Assembly (NCBI GenBank): GCA_963422465.1
Contig: OY730173.1
Coordinates: 1,860,001 to 1,924,000 of the forward strand
Reading direction: 5' to 3'
DNA length: 64,000 bases
Origin: Lichina pygmaea
Taxonomy: Eukaryota; Ascomycota; Lichinomycetes; Lichinales; Lichinaceae
The position numbers and the translations under genes are program-made. Positions 35,410-47,706 of this stretch are shown here, piece by piece; position 1 is the stretch's first letter; each line of letters starts with the position of its first letter. A model generated the notes under the pieces. It ran no database searches. It saw nothing but the letters and a program-made list of their open reading frames with translations, and was not told the origin of the DNA.

Positions 35410-37010
35410 ATCTTGGCCGGGAGTGCATCGGCTTGGGGTTGGGACCTGGGCGTGCCGGCGTGGGGTCGGTCTGTTGGCTGGTCTCAGGACCCCTTGCGGG
35501 CTTGGTCTGGCGTCGAGGGTCGACGAGGGGGCGGAAGCGTAGCGGCGACGAGAGCCGTAAGCCCTTTCTTCTGGGTTTTGCTGCCCATGATCAAGTGGCT
35601 AACTAGACCGTCTGGCCAAACAGGGTGGGGAGAACGACGGCGAAAAACGACGAGGCGATCAGCCGACAGGCGGCCATCCTACTATCTCGGTCCGACGACG
35701 GACGCCGCCACCACCACCACACACCACAATCATCCGTGCCGGCATATCGAAACTTGCGCGGCTGCATCTTACTGCCAAGGTTTTCCCGAACGCCAGGGAG
35801 GGGAGGAGGAGGGGGGGGAAAGCACCTTTATCGTCATTCATCATCCATCATCCCTCATCATCATCGTCCATCATCCATTGTCTTCGTTGCCAACCTCGCA
35901 TCATTCCAGCGGTTTAGCGTTCATGTCATGAATCTCGGGGTTTACAAGCGTCTCTTTTCGACAGCACAACACTTGACATCCTCATTCGTCTTCATCCTCT
36001 TTCATCCTTCCCGTTGTCGTCTTCCTCTTGTTCTTGTAGCTTCACGACCAGCATCAAGCGTGACCTCGCATCACACGCATGACTTCTGTGTTTTTTTTTC
36101 GATTCTGACTGCGCCTTTACGCATTTGTTACAAAGCAGGAACAGCGATGGCGGCGGCAGCAGCAGCAGCAGCAGCAGCACGTCAGCAGTATGTCAGCAGA
36201 ACGATGCGTGCAGGAAAAAACAGACGAACACAATGATACCCATTTGCCTCTTATTTATGCAGTCTTCTTTTTACATGTCCGCTTGCAGTGTACTGTACCA
36301 CGTCCGCCGTATCTTACATACCTTCCGCGTCCGCCTCAGTGTCCGCCTCGATGTACAAAGTACAAAAGAACAAAGCACAATAGCATAGCCACGCCCCTCC
36401 ACCTTCCTCGACTCCACCAGCTCACCTACTTACGTACGCAGGCAAAGACCAAGCAGTCATTTCCCTCCGCAAACCTTCGCCAGCGGTAAAGACATTGTTG
36501 GCTGACCGGTGCGCCATGCAAGACCACTGACCACCATCCGTGCTACAACGCTGCTTTAGTGCTGCGCGGAAACACCATCGTGCTACCTATACTGCTGTCT
36601 CATGTATTGTCATGCTCTATAGTGTCATGCTCTGGCTTTCAAGCTTCACTATTCACACCCTGAAATCTAGAAACTTCTTCTTCACCAGACACTACAAAAT
36701 TCCCTTTTGATACATCTCCTAGTCACTTCCTGCCTTCAGTTTTGATTCTTTTAAAGGTTTTCTGAAGAACTTTACTATTAGCTAGAAGATCTGCATGGCT
36801 GTAAAGCTACCACCAGTGTAAGAACCAAATAAATAGATAAAAAATAGTGTCATGTTACTGTACGTAACGTACAGTGTACTCCAATCACATACTCCGTACA
36901 ACTGTCTGTTCATGTTCTTTTTTTTTCTTTTCACCTGCTAACGCACTGGCGCATGCAGCCACGTGTTCATGGCATTGCAATGGGTTTGTGCAACAAGCAC
37001 AATAGCCACT

Positions 37011-37078
<68 letters not shown>

Positions 37079-37433
37079 AACAGCATCAGATCGTTTTCAT
37101 TTTTTCAGCACCTTTGGTGCATTACAATTTACATGGGCATGAGTGTTTGTTCGATCAGTGGAGTTGAGGCTCAGATAGAGTGTAGCTTGGAAGCAGGTGT
37201 CGCGCTTGTTTCTGGCTTTGTGAAAGACGACGACCGGTGCTTCGTACGGTACGACGACGTTCCACCTACAGTATGCAGTAACTGCATGGCACGAGAGAGA
37301 GAGACTGAAAGAGAGACGAGGGAGGGCTTGCGGGAGAAAGAAAAGGGCGGCTAGACAGAGGTCTTTGGAAAGAAGATGTGACTGGATATTGAATCATTCA
37401 TTTGAGAGGGTCTAAGGTTAGAGAATGTCCCGC
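35410..37433. other. Convergent intergenic region CHD1 / VPS26
   Basis: About 2 kb with no gene recognised. It holds the CHD1 3' flank, ATC/CATC-rich repeats (about 35835-35885), a CAG/GCA run (about 36150-36190), several GTAC motifs, and a 25-unit GA dinucleotide tract (37025-37074). The frame at 35625-36236 is compositionally biased and rejected. Confidence 0.55.
37025..37074. repeat. (GA)n microsatellite
   Basis: About 25 uninterrupted GA units preceded by (TG)n. Located about 360 bp beyond the VPS26 stop. Confidence 0.9.
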
Positions 37434-38795
37434 TCAAGCGACACCCTGCACAGGCGCCGTTCTTCGTGCTTCCGTGTTGCGGTATCGAGCTGGCTGGTTC
37501 AGGTGTTGAGGCGCCTGCGGTGGTCGTTGGTCGCTCGGCGTACGTTGATGGTGATGGTGCAGCTGCTGCTGTTGCTGCTGCATTTGTTGCTGGTGTTGTT
37601 GCTGGTGTTGTTGCTGGTGTTGTTGCTGGTGTTGTTGGGTGGCGGCCGAGCCGGGCGGTGCCACGAGCTCTGGCGACTGCCTGAAGAGGACGATCTCGGA
37701 TTGCTTGAAGTAACGCCGCGCGTCTGGGTGATCTCGTGTCAGCGGGCTGTGCATGGGGATGTGGACGGTCGGAGGGAATCGTGCAGACGCGGTTTACTTG
37801 CCTTCGTCGATGAGGACCAAGCTGAGGTAGTATCGAGTCGAGTACTTTTTGTTCACCTCCCGGAAGGTCGGGGTCAGGTCGAAGCCACCGAGGAAGAGCC
37901 GTATCGGGATCGTCTCCCCACGCGACGGCGACCCATCCATGATCTATGCGGCGGTCAACAAGGCTCGGTTCCGAGACCGTCCGGGTTGCGCTTCCGACGA
38001 GAGACACACCTCGAACCGCACCAAGGTCTCGCTTTCGTTGTACTGGTTAGGCGCGACGCCGGTGGTCTCGCGCCGGATGATGGACAGCTCCATGTGCTTG
38101 ATCTTCAACCGGACGAGGAGAAAGTAGATGCGTCCGACGATGACATCCTTGAGATGATACTTGGACTTGGAGTACTCGAACTCGATGTGCAGACAGTCCT
38201 CGATGCCGACGTCCATCTTGATGGAGCTATTGCTCTCCGGCGGCACGCGGTACGAGTAGACCCAGATGTCCTTCTCGCGGATGACGTCGGCCATGCGGCG
38301 CGAGACGGTGACGCGCAGGAAGTAGCGCAACCGAACGTTGATGCCGTTGTACGACTCGTACGGCTTCTCGACGTTCTTGAAGTTGAAGTCGAACGTCTGC
38401 GGGTGCTGCAGGTCGCCCGGCGCGGCCAGCTCTTGGCCCAGCGAGAGAAACTCGTGGTGATTACCTCGGTCGGAGAACATTTCTGGAGCACAGCGCAGAG
38501 CCCCACGAACGGTCAGTCGATCCCGTCCCCGTCGCAATCGAGAAAGGGCAAGACGTCTCTCTCTCTCGGGCCACGCACCGATCGTGCCGATGAACTGCAG
38601 CTTGATGCCCGTGTGCTCCAAGCGCTTGCCATCCTTGGGTCGCACCGTGACCTGGCCCTTGACCGACTCGCCATCCATGTACAGCGGCACCTTCTCTCGC
38701 CGGTTCTTGTCCAGCCGGACGTCGACAGTCTGCCGATCATCCGAGTCCTCGAGGACGATGTCGATGTCGACGGGAGTCGAGAAGAAGTACGACAT
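37434..38795 (-). CDS. VPS26: Retromer subunit Vps26
   Basis: Arrestin-fold subunit of the retromer trimer, which returns cargo from endosomes to the Golgi. Four exons in transcript order: 38579-38795, 38010-38482, 37802-37943 and 37434-37723; 373 aa. Seen: MSYFFSTPVDIDIVLEDSDD, then REKVPLYMDGESVKGQVTVR, IGTIEMFSDRGNHHEFLSLG, the LRYFLRVTVSR strand, HMELSIIRRETTG, EIMDGSPSRGETIPIRLFL, and YYLSLVLIDEDARRYFKQSE. The intron 37724-37801 has donor GCAAGT and acceptor CAG, a classical GC-AG intron; no GT donor there keeps the conserved frame. The C-terminal 80 or so residues form a low-complexity Gln/His tail with repeated QQHQ units from a CAACAC-type repeat, longer than in yeast. Confidence 0.95.
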
Positions 38796-41742
38796 CTTGA
38801 TCTGCTCGTCTCCAGCTACTCCGCATCGCGGCGCTCGACGTTGCAACGACGTTGACGATCACGTGAGATCTGACCGGATCTGATATCACGTGAAGATCTG
38901 GCATACCGGTACAGGTACGTATGTACCGCACGGTAGTTGTCATGTGACTCAATCTTTAGCATTGATCGCGGGTGACATGCAAGGTTCTACAAATCGGCAG
39001 GCTTCAATCGTTGAACATCGTACAGTACTTTTCCTTTGCAAGCTACACACAAGCTTGTAGTGTGCCGCATATGCAGGAACATTGATAGGAGATACTTTCA
39101 AGAACCAGTGGGGACCATCAGCATCCAGTCCTGTAATACATCTGCACTCTGCAATGCACCTGGACCCTATTCCGGTATGCACAATGAAGTACTCTGGGCT
39201 GCCGTACTTCCGCACTTGTACGAGTACATACGTACGTTACGTACTACGTACGTTTCGGTTGAGAGGATTGATGGTCACGTGATCATTGGATGTAATGCAG
39301 GCAACCCCAACCTTTTTCTGCACCCAAGGATGCAGTAATTAATCTCAGGTACGTTGGTGGCGCTGTGAGTCCCGTGGGCTGCCCCTGTACTTACCTAATG
39401 AGTATAAGATCAAAAAAGGCGGTCACCGTTGCATGTTGTGCCCTAATTCAGCCTCCCCCGTGGCCCTGGCGTCGCCGTCGTCAGCTACCGGCTGTTCGAC
39501 CGGAGTAGGAGCTCCGTGGCAAGACACGCAACTTGGCACAGGACACACTCACGACGATCAAGAGCCGGAGTAGCTGCCCGATGGCTTCCGGCCACGGCAC
39601 AGCAGTGGACCAAGGCGGGATGCTCGTCGCTTCCCGTCGGCTCCGCCCGCTGCACCTGGCTCGAAGGAGTCATCCACCGCCATCTCTCACGGTGAGAGAT
39701 GAATGAGAGGAGGTCGACGACGACGACGACGACGACGATGATGATGAGCAGGCTGGCCTTTCCCCGCCCTGCTGCAGCAACGCGGCTTCCTCTGCAGCAT
39801 GGACGATCTGGCATGGAACGACTCGCATCAAGCCAGCTGGGCAGTTCATGCGGTCTGCTCGCATGAACAGCGATAGAGCCACACGCGCGCTACGTGATCC
39901 TTACCGGAATGGAGATTCCATGCAGCAACGATGGGCCACTGAGGGGTCTGCTTCTGCTGGTGGCACGACCACGCCGGCTCGCGCCAGGTCAGTCTGGGCG
40001 CGCTCCTCGAACCTCCCCTCCTTGTCAGCCTCGGCTCAAGCCAGTCAGAAGAGCTGGCGTCCCCCCTTCGTCATCCTCTTGGTAGCCTACCCACGACAGT
40101 ACGGACCCGGATCGGTGCCTGGTGTTATTGACGACGTTGGATCGAAGCGCGGGCGGACGGGGCCGCACCGTGTTTCTCCTTCGCGCCTTGGGTGGACTTA
40201 GGACGCTTTCGGTGGGCCTCGTCCGTGGACGGAACGACGCAATGTGGTTACAACGCTCACCGCATGGCAGGTCGCTAGCAGGAGAAGAGCCTTTGTTCCG
40301 GTTTCCCCCCGTTTTACCGGATCGAGCGATGGACCCCACGCTTGGGGAATCCCCAATCTTGCGTTGTAGCGAGCAGTCGAAGCGACGCTGGCTGTCGACG
40401 CGCGCAACGGGCACGACACCTGTACATATTTACAATGGCACCCTTCGAGACGACGATCCACGCCAGATGCAAGTCTACAACGCGAAAAGCCCGTTCCAGA
40501 TCACACTGCCGGCAGCGGGGGGATGGGGCAGCCTGAGGAGGCGCAGAGAACCGAGGCAACGATCAACCGTCCCCGCTGCATTGACACGTCCAATCGAGAG
40601 TCGCGACGGTGACATTGGGACATCTACAGTGCGGGTACCGTCGCTCTTGGTCGGCGTGGCGGATGGTCCCGTCTTAGGCCTCCACGGCATCCAACGTCCT
40701 TTTCTCAACGAGGCCCGTTCGGTGTTTTGCCTCTCGGCTCGGCTGTCGCTAGCCGTAACGTGGGCCGGACGGCGTGGTGGATGCCCCAGGCTGCGACCGC
40801 CTTCGGATCAAGATGTGGTGTGACCAAGACCCAAAAGGCAACTCGCCGGCTGTTCGCGACGCTCGGCCCCGGTCCTGGTCCAGTCTTGCTGTCAGTGCCA
40901 CTGCCACTGCCGTTGCTGCAGCTGCAGCTGCAGCTGCAGCAGCAACAGCCGATTTCTGGCAACAGCAACGGCTGTCTCTTCCTGCGTCATCCCACCGATG
41001 CTCCCGCCTCGCACTCTCTAGGGCATCCGCTAGCTCGACGGTTCCCCTCGTCGGGTTACCGTACGGTACTGGGGGACCGGCGGTTGACCCGTCGGCGTCC
41101 GTTTGGTCGGTCCCCGCCTGGTCCTGTGCCGTTCAGGTTCGTCTGTCTCCTGGTCTCGCGCCGGAGTGGATCGACTTTGGCCTCGAAGCTTCTGCTTAGT
41201 GTGGGGTGAGAAGGAAGAGACGAAGGCCAGCAGGAGCGAGAAAGAGAGAGCGAGCGAGCGAGCGAGCGAGCGAAAGGAACCGGGAGCTGACACTGGGGAC
41301 CCGTGAAGGGCCCAAAGATGCCCTGTCTTGATTCTGCTGATCCAACACGCGGCGCCCGGCCGCCCACCGAATACTTGTAGGGGTCGACACCCCCTCGAGC
41401 TCGTCGCGGACAGCTGTCGCCCGACCTCGGCCCGCGCGATCGGTTGTTGTTCGCGGTCGTTCGCGCTGTGGGAACTGCCGATAAATCACCTTCCCTGCTT
41501 CGCCGTTGGATGGTCACACCCTCGGACGTACGAAAGTCGGCTCCCTCTGTTATTTTCTCTCTCCGGCGTCTGTCGTTCAGAGCTGCCTCGCCGTCCTTCT
41601 CGAACAAACCGCCACGGCCGTCTGTCAGGCGCGATCGTCAACTTCCCTGACCAGGCCAAAGAGCTCTCTCGAGGGGCGAATCGACCGTCGTCTTCGCGCG
41701 CGCCTACCGCCGTCTCACGTCCCCTCCGCCACCCTCGCTACA
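38796..41742. other. Long intergenic region VPS26 / gluconokinase
   Basis: About 2.9 kb between divergent genes. The left part (38880-39260) has GTAC/TACGTA palindromes; 39715-39745 has a GAC-type repeat; 40920-40945 has a CAGCTG/GCTGCA run; 41250-41276 has a GCGA tetranucleotide repeat. From about 39850 to 41700 it is GC-rich with long overlapping frames on both strands (for example 40122-40823, 233 codons), but none shows a recognisable domain. It may contain a long 5' leader of the gluconokinase gene. Confidence 0.45.
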
Positions 41743-42633
41743 ATGCTGTCATACGACGACCGACCCTCGATGCACACCTCAGTTGCCAGCCGCGCACGAC
41801 CACCTCGACCTGTCCGTCAGGCGAGCTCGGTCAGGATGCAAGACACCGGCGCCGCGGATCGACCCGCCCAACATCAGCACATCTGGATAATCACAGGGCC
41901 GGCCGGATGTGGCAAGACGACCGTTGCCAGCTACCTCGCCGACCAACTACACCTGCCGTACATCGAGGGCGACGAGGTATGTTAGCCGGGGCATACGTGA
42001 GCTCTGCACGAGTGTGAGCGTGTGTGTGTGCGTCTGTATGTGCGTGTCTCGGGCTCGTATGCAGCACGCCGCTGAGAGGCCGGGATGGGGCCTCGGAACC
42101 GCCCGATACCGGCTGCTGCGCACACCCTTTCCTCTTTCAAGGGTCTTCTCCTCGACTTTTGGGCTGACCTGGTCGCGGGGTCCTTCGGGCTGCAGTATCA
42201 CCCGCTGGCCAACGTCCGCAAGATGACGCAGGGCGTTCCGCTGACCGACACGGACCGGTGGGACTGGCTTGTGCTGCTGCGCAAGAAGGCCGTCGAACGG
42301 TTGACAGTCACCGACAGGCCCGGCGTCGTGCTCACCTGCTCGGCGCTCAAGCACAAGTACCGCGATGTCATCCGCATCGCCGCCTACAACGACCATGATG
42401 TGACGGTGCACTTCATCTACCTCCACGCCGACGAGCAGACGCTGGTGCAGCGGGTCCGGGCCCGCAAGGGTCACTACATGAAGGACTCGATGGTGCACAG
42501 CCAGTTCTTGACGCTCGAGGAGCCCGAGGATGACGAGCACGACTGCCTCAGCGTCGACGCCTGCGGCAGCGCGACGCAGGTACAGCACGAGGCTCTCGAC
42601 ATCGTACAAGCTCTCATGGCTCACGACCCGTGA
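41743..42633 (+). CDS. Gluconokinase (GntK family)
   Basis: Phosphorylates D-gluconate to 6-phosphogluconate (EC 2.7.1.12), feeding the pentose phosphate pathway. Two exons: 41743-41976 and 42196-42633, giving 223 aa. Seen: P-loop WIITGPAGCGKTTVASYLA, substrate motif EGDEYHPLANVRKMTQGVPL followed by TDTDRWDWL, VVLTCSALKHKYRDVIR, FIYLHADEQTLVQRVRARKG and HYMKDSMVHSQFLTLE. These match the family over its whole length. An N-terminal extension of about 45 residues precedes the P-loop; translation could instead begin at a later in-frame Met (MHTS or MQDT). The intron is 219 nt, contains a TG-rich stretch, and both ends fit GT..AG. Confidence 0.92.
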
Positions 42634-43516
42634 TCGTTTCCCGCCTCTCCGCTTCAGGGGACGCCTCCTCTCGTCCTATGACCGACGATGACGTTGGCAA
42701 CGTCGCACGCATATTCCGTCCGCGCCATTGGTCTTTTCCGTGGCCTTTTCTTTTCAGTCGACCTGCTCTGGGCCCGGAGAGTTGTTGACCCACCTCACGT
42801 CAGCTCGAAGCCGTCTTTGTTTTACCAGCGTCGTTGGTTCTCTACAAGGTAGACAGGCCCTGAATGATGCATCTGCCGGATCGGGGGCAGGCGACGGGGT
42901 CCTATCACTTTCAAGTTATTCCTCTTGGTCAAAAAGGTGTACGGTACCTGGAACGGCTGAGCGTTTTGGCGAAAGGCGTGGCTGGGGAAAAGGGGGGAAG
43001 CGAAGTCCTCGCTCGGTCTCGGCAGCGACTGCGGTACACATGCACTCTACCTTATCTCTCGGGCTCGGCCGATCATGTTTACGCTTGCTCTTTCATTTTC
43101 TCTGGCGATTCTAGATGCCCGCGGCGCGGAAGGGTGTCTAGAGTTCCCTGGCGCAGAATAAGGAAATGTGTTGGAAAAAGCAGTGGATTGGGGGGGGGGC
43201 TCGACCCCCACGTGCCCCACTGTCTCCTAGAGAGACTTTGACGTACCGTACTGCTCGCACGTGACATGTCTCGTCTGAAGCGAAGCCAGTCAAGCGAAAG
43301 ATTAGATCTGTCATGCGCCAAGCTGCTTATGACTTGGAAGGTTGCCCTTGAGTACTTCCGTAAGCTTTCAGCGCTTGTACTCCACGGAGTCCTCCATCCC
43401 CTAGTGAAAGCCAACAGTCGGTCGACTTGGTGGAGAGGTGCTTTAGCTGACAACGGCCAACTGTGTACTCCGTAGATTCGTCTCTCTTGCTAAGTAAAAT
43501 CTAGGAGCGACGACAA

Positions 43517-43553
43517 AGAAGAAGAAGAAGAAGAAGAAGAAGAAGAAGAAGAA
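43517..43553. repeat. (GAA)n microsatellite
   Basis: About 12 GAA units in a row, between the gluconokinase and E2 genes. Confidence 0.9.
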
Positions 43554-44561
43554 GGAGAAAAGTCCGCAGACCGTCACGTGCAGACAAACAGTTCTAGCCG
43601 TCACTCAGGGGGGGGGAGGCTGATCTCAACACCCCCCTGCAAATCCGCCGGGCAACTCTCCGTAGAGTCCCCCCGGTCAACACCTAGTACGTATGTACGA
43701 GTAAGCGTCTCGAGACATGTCCAGGGGAGACGAGTGGACATACGAGTAAGCAACCAACACCATGTTTTTTTTTTCAATTTCCTTTTTTTTTTTTTCTAAC
43801 ACCGTAAGTTTTAAGTCCCATCTGTGTTCTACAGTACGGAACGTACTGTAACGTAAACTTATTACGTACACGTGCACTCCTTCTCTGCTGAGCATCTGTG
43901 AAAACACGTCGCATGCCTGTGCAGAGTAGTACTCCGTACTCCGTACGGTACGGTACTCCGTACACAGACAGTAACATACCTGGTCCCTGGTCCCTGGTGC
44001 AAAGTACGAATGAAAGACGCAAGAGTTCACGTTCTGTTTCGTCAACAGTATCTGTTGCACTGACTTGGAGTCTGTGGCTGATGCTACATGAACACTGCTG
44101 TACGGGAGTACTGTACCGGTACGTAAGTACATACGTACGTTACGTACTTGAGGGTGAGTTGTGTTCTTGGTTCGAGCAAGGTTTACGGTGCGGTACCGTA
44201 TGGTAATGGTAGTGGAGATGTGGAGATGTGAAGTGTGGAGATGCGAAGTGTGCAGATGTGAAGTGTGGAGAGGTGAGTGTCGTACGACAGTACCGGCACT
44301 GGTAAGTGGAGGAAGGGATGGAAGAAGTGCCAGCCAGGGAAGAGAGTTTGTCGAGATGGCATGTCTGCTGTCGTTGTACAGGAGGGGATGAGATATCTTG
44401 GTAGATTTCTGGGTGGAGTTTCGGATTTGTTGAAACAAATAGGATCCAGGTGACGTTATGGGCGGAGAACAACGGTGGACTGTCAGTTCACATTAGGTAG
44501 TCTGTACAGGCACCATTCTGCTGGAACTCAACGAGGGAACAGTGTCAGAATATACTACTAA

Positions 44562-44579
44562 CCCCCCCCCCCCCCCCCC
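44562..44579. repeat. Poly-C run (18 C)
   Basis: Eighteen consecutive C residues just beyond the 3' end of the E2 gene (stop at 44623-44625). Confidence 0.9.
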
Positions 44580-44622
44580 AATCCTGACCAACACCACCCA
44601 CGAATCCCAGTCGTACGCCAAG

Positions 44623-46930
44623 TCACCGCAGAAACGCAAGCATCAAGGCCGGATCTTCAACGTACGTCTTCACCGTCCTGGCCATGCGCGCCATGGTCGC
44701 GCCGTCGACGACGCGATGGTCGGCGCTGTACGAGAAATGCGCGATCCGTCGTTGCACGAGTCGCCACGCTCGCCTACGCCTGCGCCTGCGCTTGGTCCCT
44801 GGTCGAACGCTGTGCTTGCCTTGCTTTGCTCCAAGCTCGACGGATTCTTGGCGGTGTTTCTTGTCGTCGTCGTCGTCGTCGTCGTCGTCGGCAAAGGCAG
44901 GCACGATCCTCGCTCTGCCCACGCCCAGAATGCCAACCTCTTGGTCGACGATGATCGGCGCGACGTACGTCCCCCCCAGACTACCGATGTTGGAGACGGT
45001 GAACGTGCCGCCCTTGAGATGATCAGGCGATAACTGGCCCCTGCTGGCAAGAGACTGAAGCTGGTTGATCTCCGCGGCGATGGTCGAGATGGATTTCGCG
45101 TTGACGTTCTTGATGTTCGGCACGATGAGCCCCTGAGATGTGTCCATGGCCACGCCGATGTTGTGCTGGGATCGTAGGATGAGCCGGGCGGTCGGTTGCT
45201 GCTGCTGCTGGACCGCGGAGAATTGCCCTGCCGAGACGGGGCTGCGACACGAGTCCAGATCGAGACGCGCGTTCAGAACCGGATATTCATCCAGTGCCAA
45301 CGATACCGCTTTGATGATGAACGGGAGATAGGTGAGCTTTGGGGCGCTTGATGTCGACGTAGCCGTTTCTCGATCCTGCTGCCCAGGATGTGGCAGAGGT
45401 CGACGGAGGCGCGTACGCAGGGAGTCGAGCGCGTCGAGATTGTATTCGTCCGCGTACAGGAAATGGGGAATACTCAGACTACGTGTCATCGACCTGAGCA
45501 TGCCATTTTGCATCGTCGTCAGGAGGACAGCGCGTTCCTGTTGGGAAGCGTTCTGATCATGGCTGCGAAATGTGGCATTGAAAGAGCTGTCTTCTGTGGA
45601 TGCGGCTGTGGGCTTGGATGAAGAAACACAGGATGCTTGTGACTCGAGGTATCTTCGAACGTCTTCCTTGAGCACACGTCCGTCCTTTCCAGTACCTGAG
45701 ACACTGTCAACGTCGACGTTTGCCTGCCGGGCCAGATGACGGACCGCTGGTGTTGCAAGTGACTGTGCTGGCTTCGTCGACTGGCCAACCTGTTCTGCTT
45801 CTGATGTCAGATGCGAGGAGGTCCCGGCAAGCTCGATCGCTGCACTCTCGGGATCTCGCTGTCGAAGGTGACCGACAGTTTCTCGAGGGGCTGATGAGGA
45901 GGAAGCATGATCAGAGGCCAAGTCCACTAGGCCAGAGTCATCGTCATCATCCACCTCAATGTCCACAAGAGGCTGGATTACGTGAAAGTCAGCTCATACT
46001 TCCTTGCGCACGTTTCGTGTGTGGGAAGGATTGATAGAGGTTATTGCATTGGCCGATGCCGTCGTTGACAAGGTGCAAAAGAACAGCGACCTACCTTTCC
46101 AACCAACGCCATGTCGCCAGCCGCAAAATGCAAGCGTTTGATGACACCATCAAACCGGGAACTGATCTGCGCCATCCATGTGTCAGCTCTCCGGGTCGAT
46201 GATCATTGATGGCCCGACAGCAGCCTACGTCGGCACACCCACATCAACAGAGGCTTTGTCCGACTGGACTTCGCACAGTTTATCGAACTGTTGGACACGT
46301 GCGCCTGGCTCGACGAACCATTGTATGATTTCGCATTCTCGGATACCTGATTCATTCGATGATCCATGGTATCAGAATTAGCCTGGTCTCGGTCTGAACT
46401 GTGAAGTACAGTGTGGCAATGCTTGTTGGGGAAGGCGAATATCGTTCTACAACAACATCGCCGAGCTTGAACCTCTGTATGCGGATTGCCCTGGACAACT
46501 CATCGTCTCGGATGCTGCTACGCGCAATCCAAGGAACCTGCAGAAAGAGGAGCTTACCCTCGCCAATGTCCGCCAACAAGAACGGCCTCACGGCAGAGTA
46601 CCTTCCAGAAGGATGAAATCGTCTGCGTCCGCCGTCCCAAGGCCGTCCGTGGCATCCTCTGAATTCTCCAGCTCCCGTTGTCTCTACCCACCTTCTTCGG
46701 GCCACTCCAATCTCCAGTCCAAGACACCTTATACCTCCTCGAGCATATCCATCGTATGTCCATGTCGAGGCAGAACAGCTGGGATCCAGAGGCTGGGCCG
46801 GATGCATGCCGCATCTCCATGGACGCCATGGTGGCGGTCTGGCTCCCACGAGTGCTCTTGGTACGAAGAGCTCTAGCGCATTGAGACTCGTCCTCGATCT
46901 GCCAGCACTCCGAGTGCGGAGGAGAGTCAT
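44623..46930 (-). CDS. Mitochondrial branched-chain 2-oxoacid dehydrogenase E2 (lipoamide acyltransferase)
   Basis: E2 core of the branched-chain keto acid dehydrogenase complex, which moves acyl groups from lipoyl-lysine to CoA in mitochondria. Four exons in transcript order: 46558-46930, 46243-46346, 46095-46166 and 44623-45972; 632 aa. Seen: Arg-rich presequence (MTLLRTRSAGRSRTSLNALE); lipoyl domain (FLLADIGEGIRECEIIQWFV; EVQSDKAS, lysine the lipoyl site; ISSRFDGVIKRLHF); peripheral subunit-binding domain (TPAVRHLARQANVDVDSVSG); catalytic domain with SIPHFLYADEYNLDAL and HRVVDGATMARM (catalytic His). An unusual insertion of about 40 residues with nine Asp and seven Arg in runs lies just before HFSYSADHRVVDG. 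The first exon is the least certain; it could hide another intron between the presequence and lipoyl domain. Confidence 0.9.
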
Positions 46931-47549
46931 CGTGTAGAACGAAACCCTTCCGAAGAGAGTGGGGGAGGAGGGCTGTATGCGCCATGTCTATATCGCCGTA
47001 GAGGTATGAGCGGCGATGCGCTTCCACAGCGGGAATCGTTAGGCCAAGGGGGTGAGCTTCGGAATGCCGATGGTAAGCGACATGCACACTCGGTACGACG
47101 GTACGGTACCGGTACATCCCGGTACCGTTCTGCTTGGTCAGCAAAGTCCACCCTCACGTCCACCGAAGCCGTCGAGCTTCATCATGGGACACTAGTTGCT
47201 TTATTGTGATTAAGAGGGTTGACGGCATGGGATCTTCTCCCCCCCGATTTCTCATTCTTTTCGTTTTTACCACAGCTCTCCAAGAATGACTGTAAGGTCC
47301 GCCGGCTCCGGCCCGATTGCGTCGGCAGGGTTGGTGCCCAGATGGCATACTGAGCAAGCTCAGTCGTGGCAGATGCGAACATGGCCTCCCTTTCGTATCG
47401 AAACTACGTAACGTACAGTCGCCATGGCTCTTGTAGCATGATGTACATACCTACCGAGCTATCCCATCAAAGTATGGGCTATACCTTGCGGCCTCTGGGC
47501 TCAGTCTTGTACGTCATGCATGAAATGCTGATGTGATGGACATATCCAT

Positions 47550-47700
47550 ACTGCTGGAGCTACAAGGCAATGGCCTCCTCTCGGACCCGAGGGCATATGC
47601 CCCCCTTATCTAGCTGACTAATACTACGGTACCGTATTGACTAAGCCAGGCTGGTTTTCAGCTTACTAATCGTCTTTTTCTAACGTTATATCCGTCAAGA
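47550..47700. repeat. Dispersed repeat, copy 2
   Basis: Partner of 10365-10560: the same ordered blocks around CTCTCGGACCCGAGGG and GACTAATACTAC/GGTACCGTATTGACTAAGCC. Ends are not defined. Confidence 0.6.
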
Positions 47701-47706
47701 CCTCGT

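Larger units (their letters stand above)
42634..44622. other. Convergent intergenic region gluconokinase / E2 gene
   Basis: About 2 kb, no gene recognised. It holds a (GAA)n tract (43517-43553), T-runs near 43765 and 43785, many GTAC palindromes (43680-43990 and 44100-44150), a short GATGTGAAGTGTGGA minisatellite (about 44215-44275), and an 18-base C run (44562-44579). Confidence 0.55.

Noticed and set aside
35625-36236. 203-codon frame past CHD1
   Set aside because: Biased composition from CAT/CAC repeats; looks like 3' flank.
43517-43553. Possible CRISPR-like periodic repeat
   Set aside because: Simple GAA microsatellite without spacers; fungal nuclear DNA would not be expected to carry CRISPR arrays.
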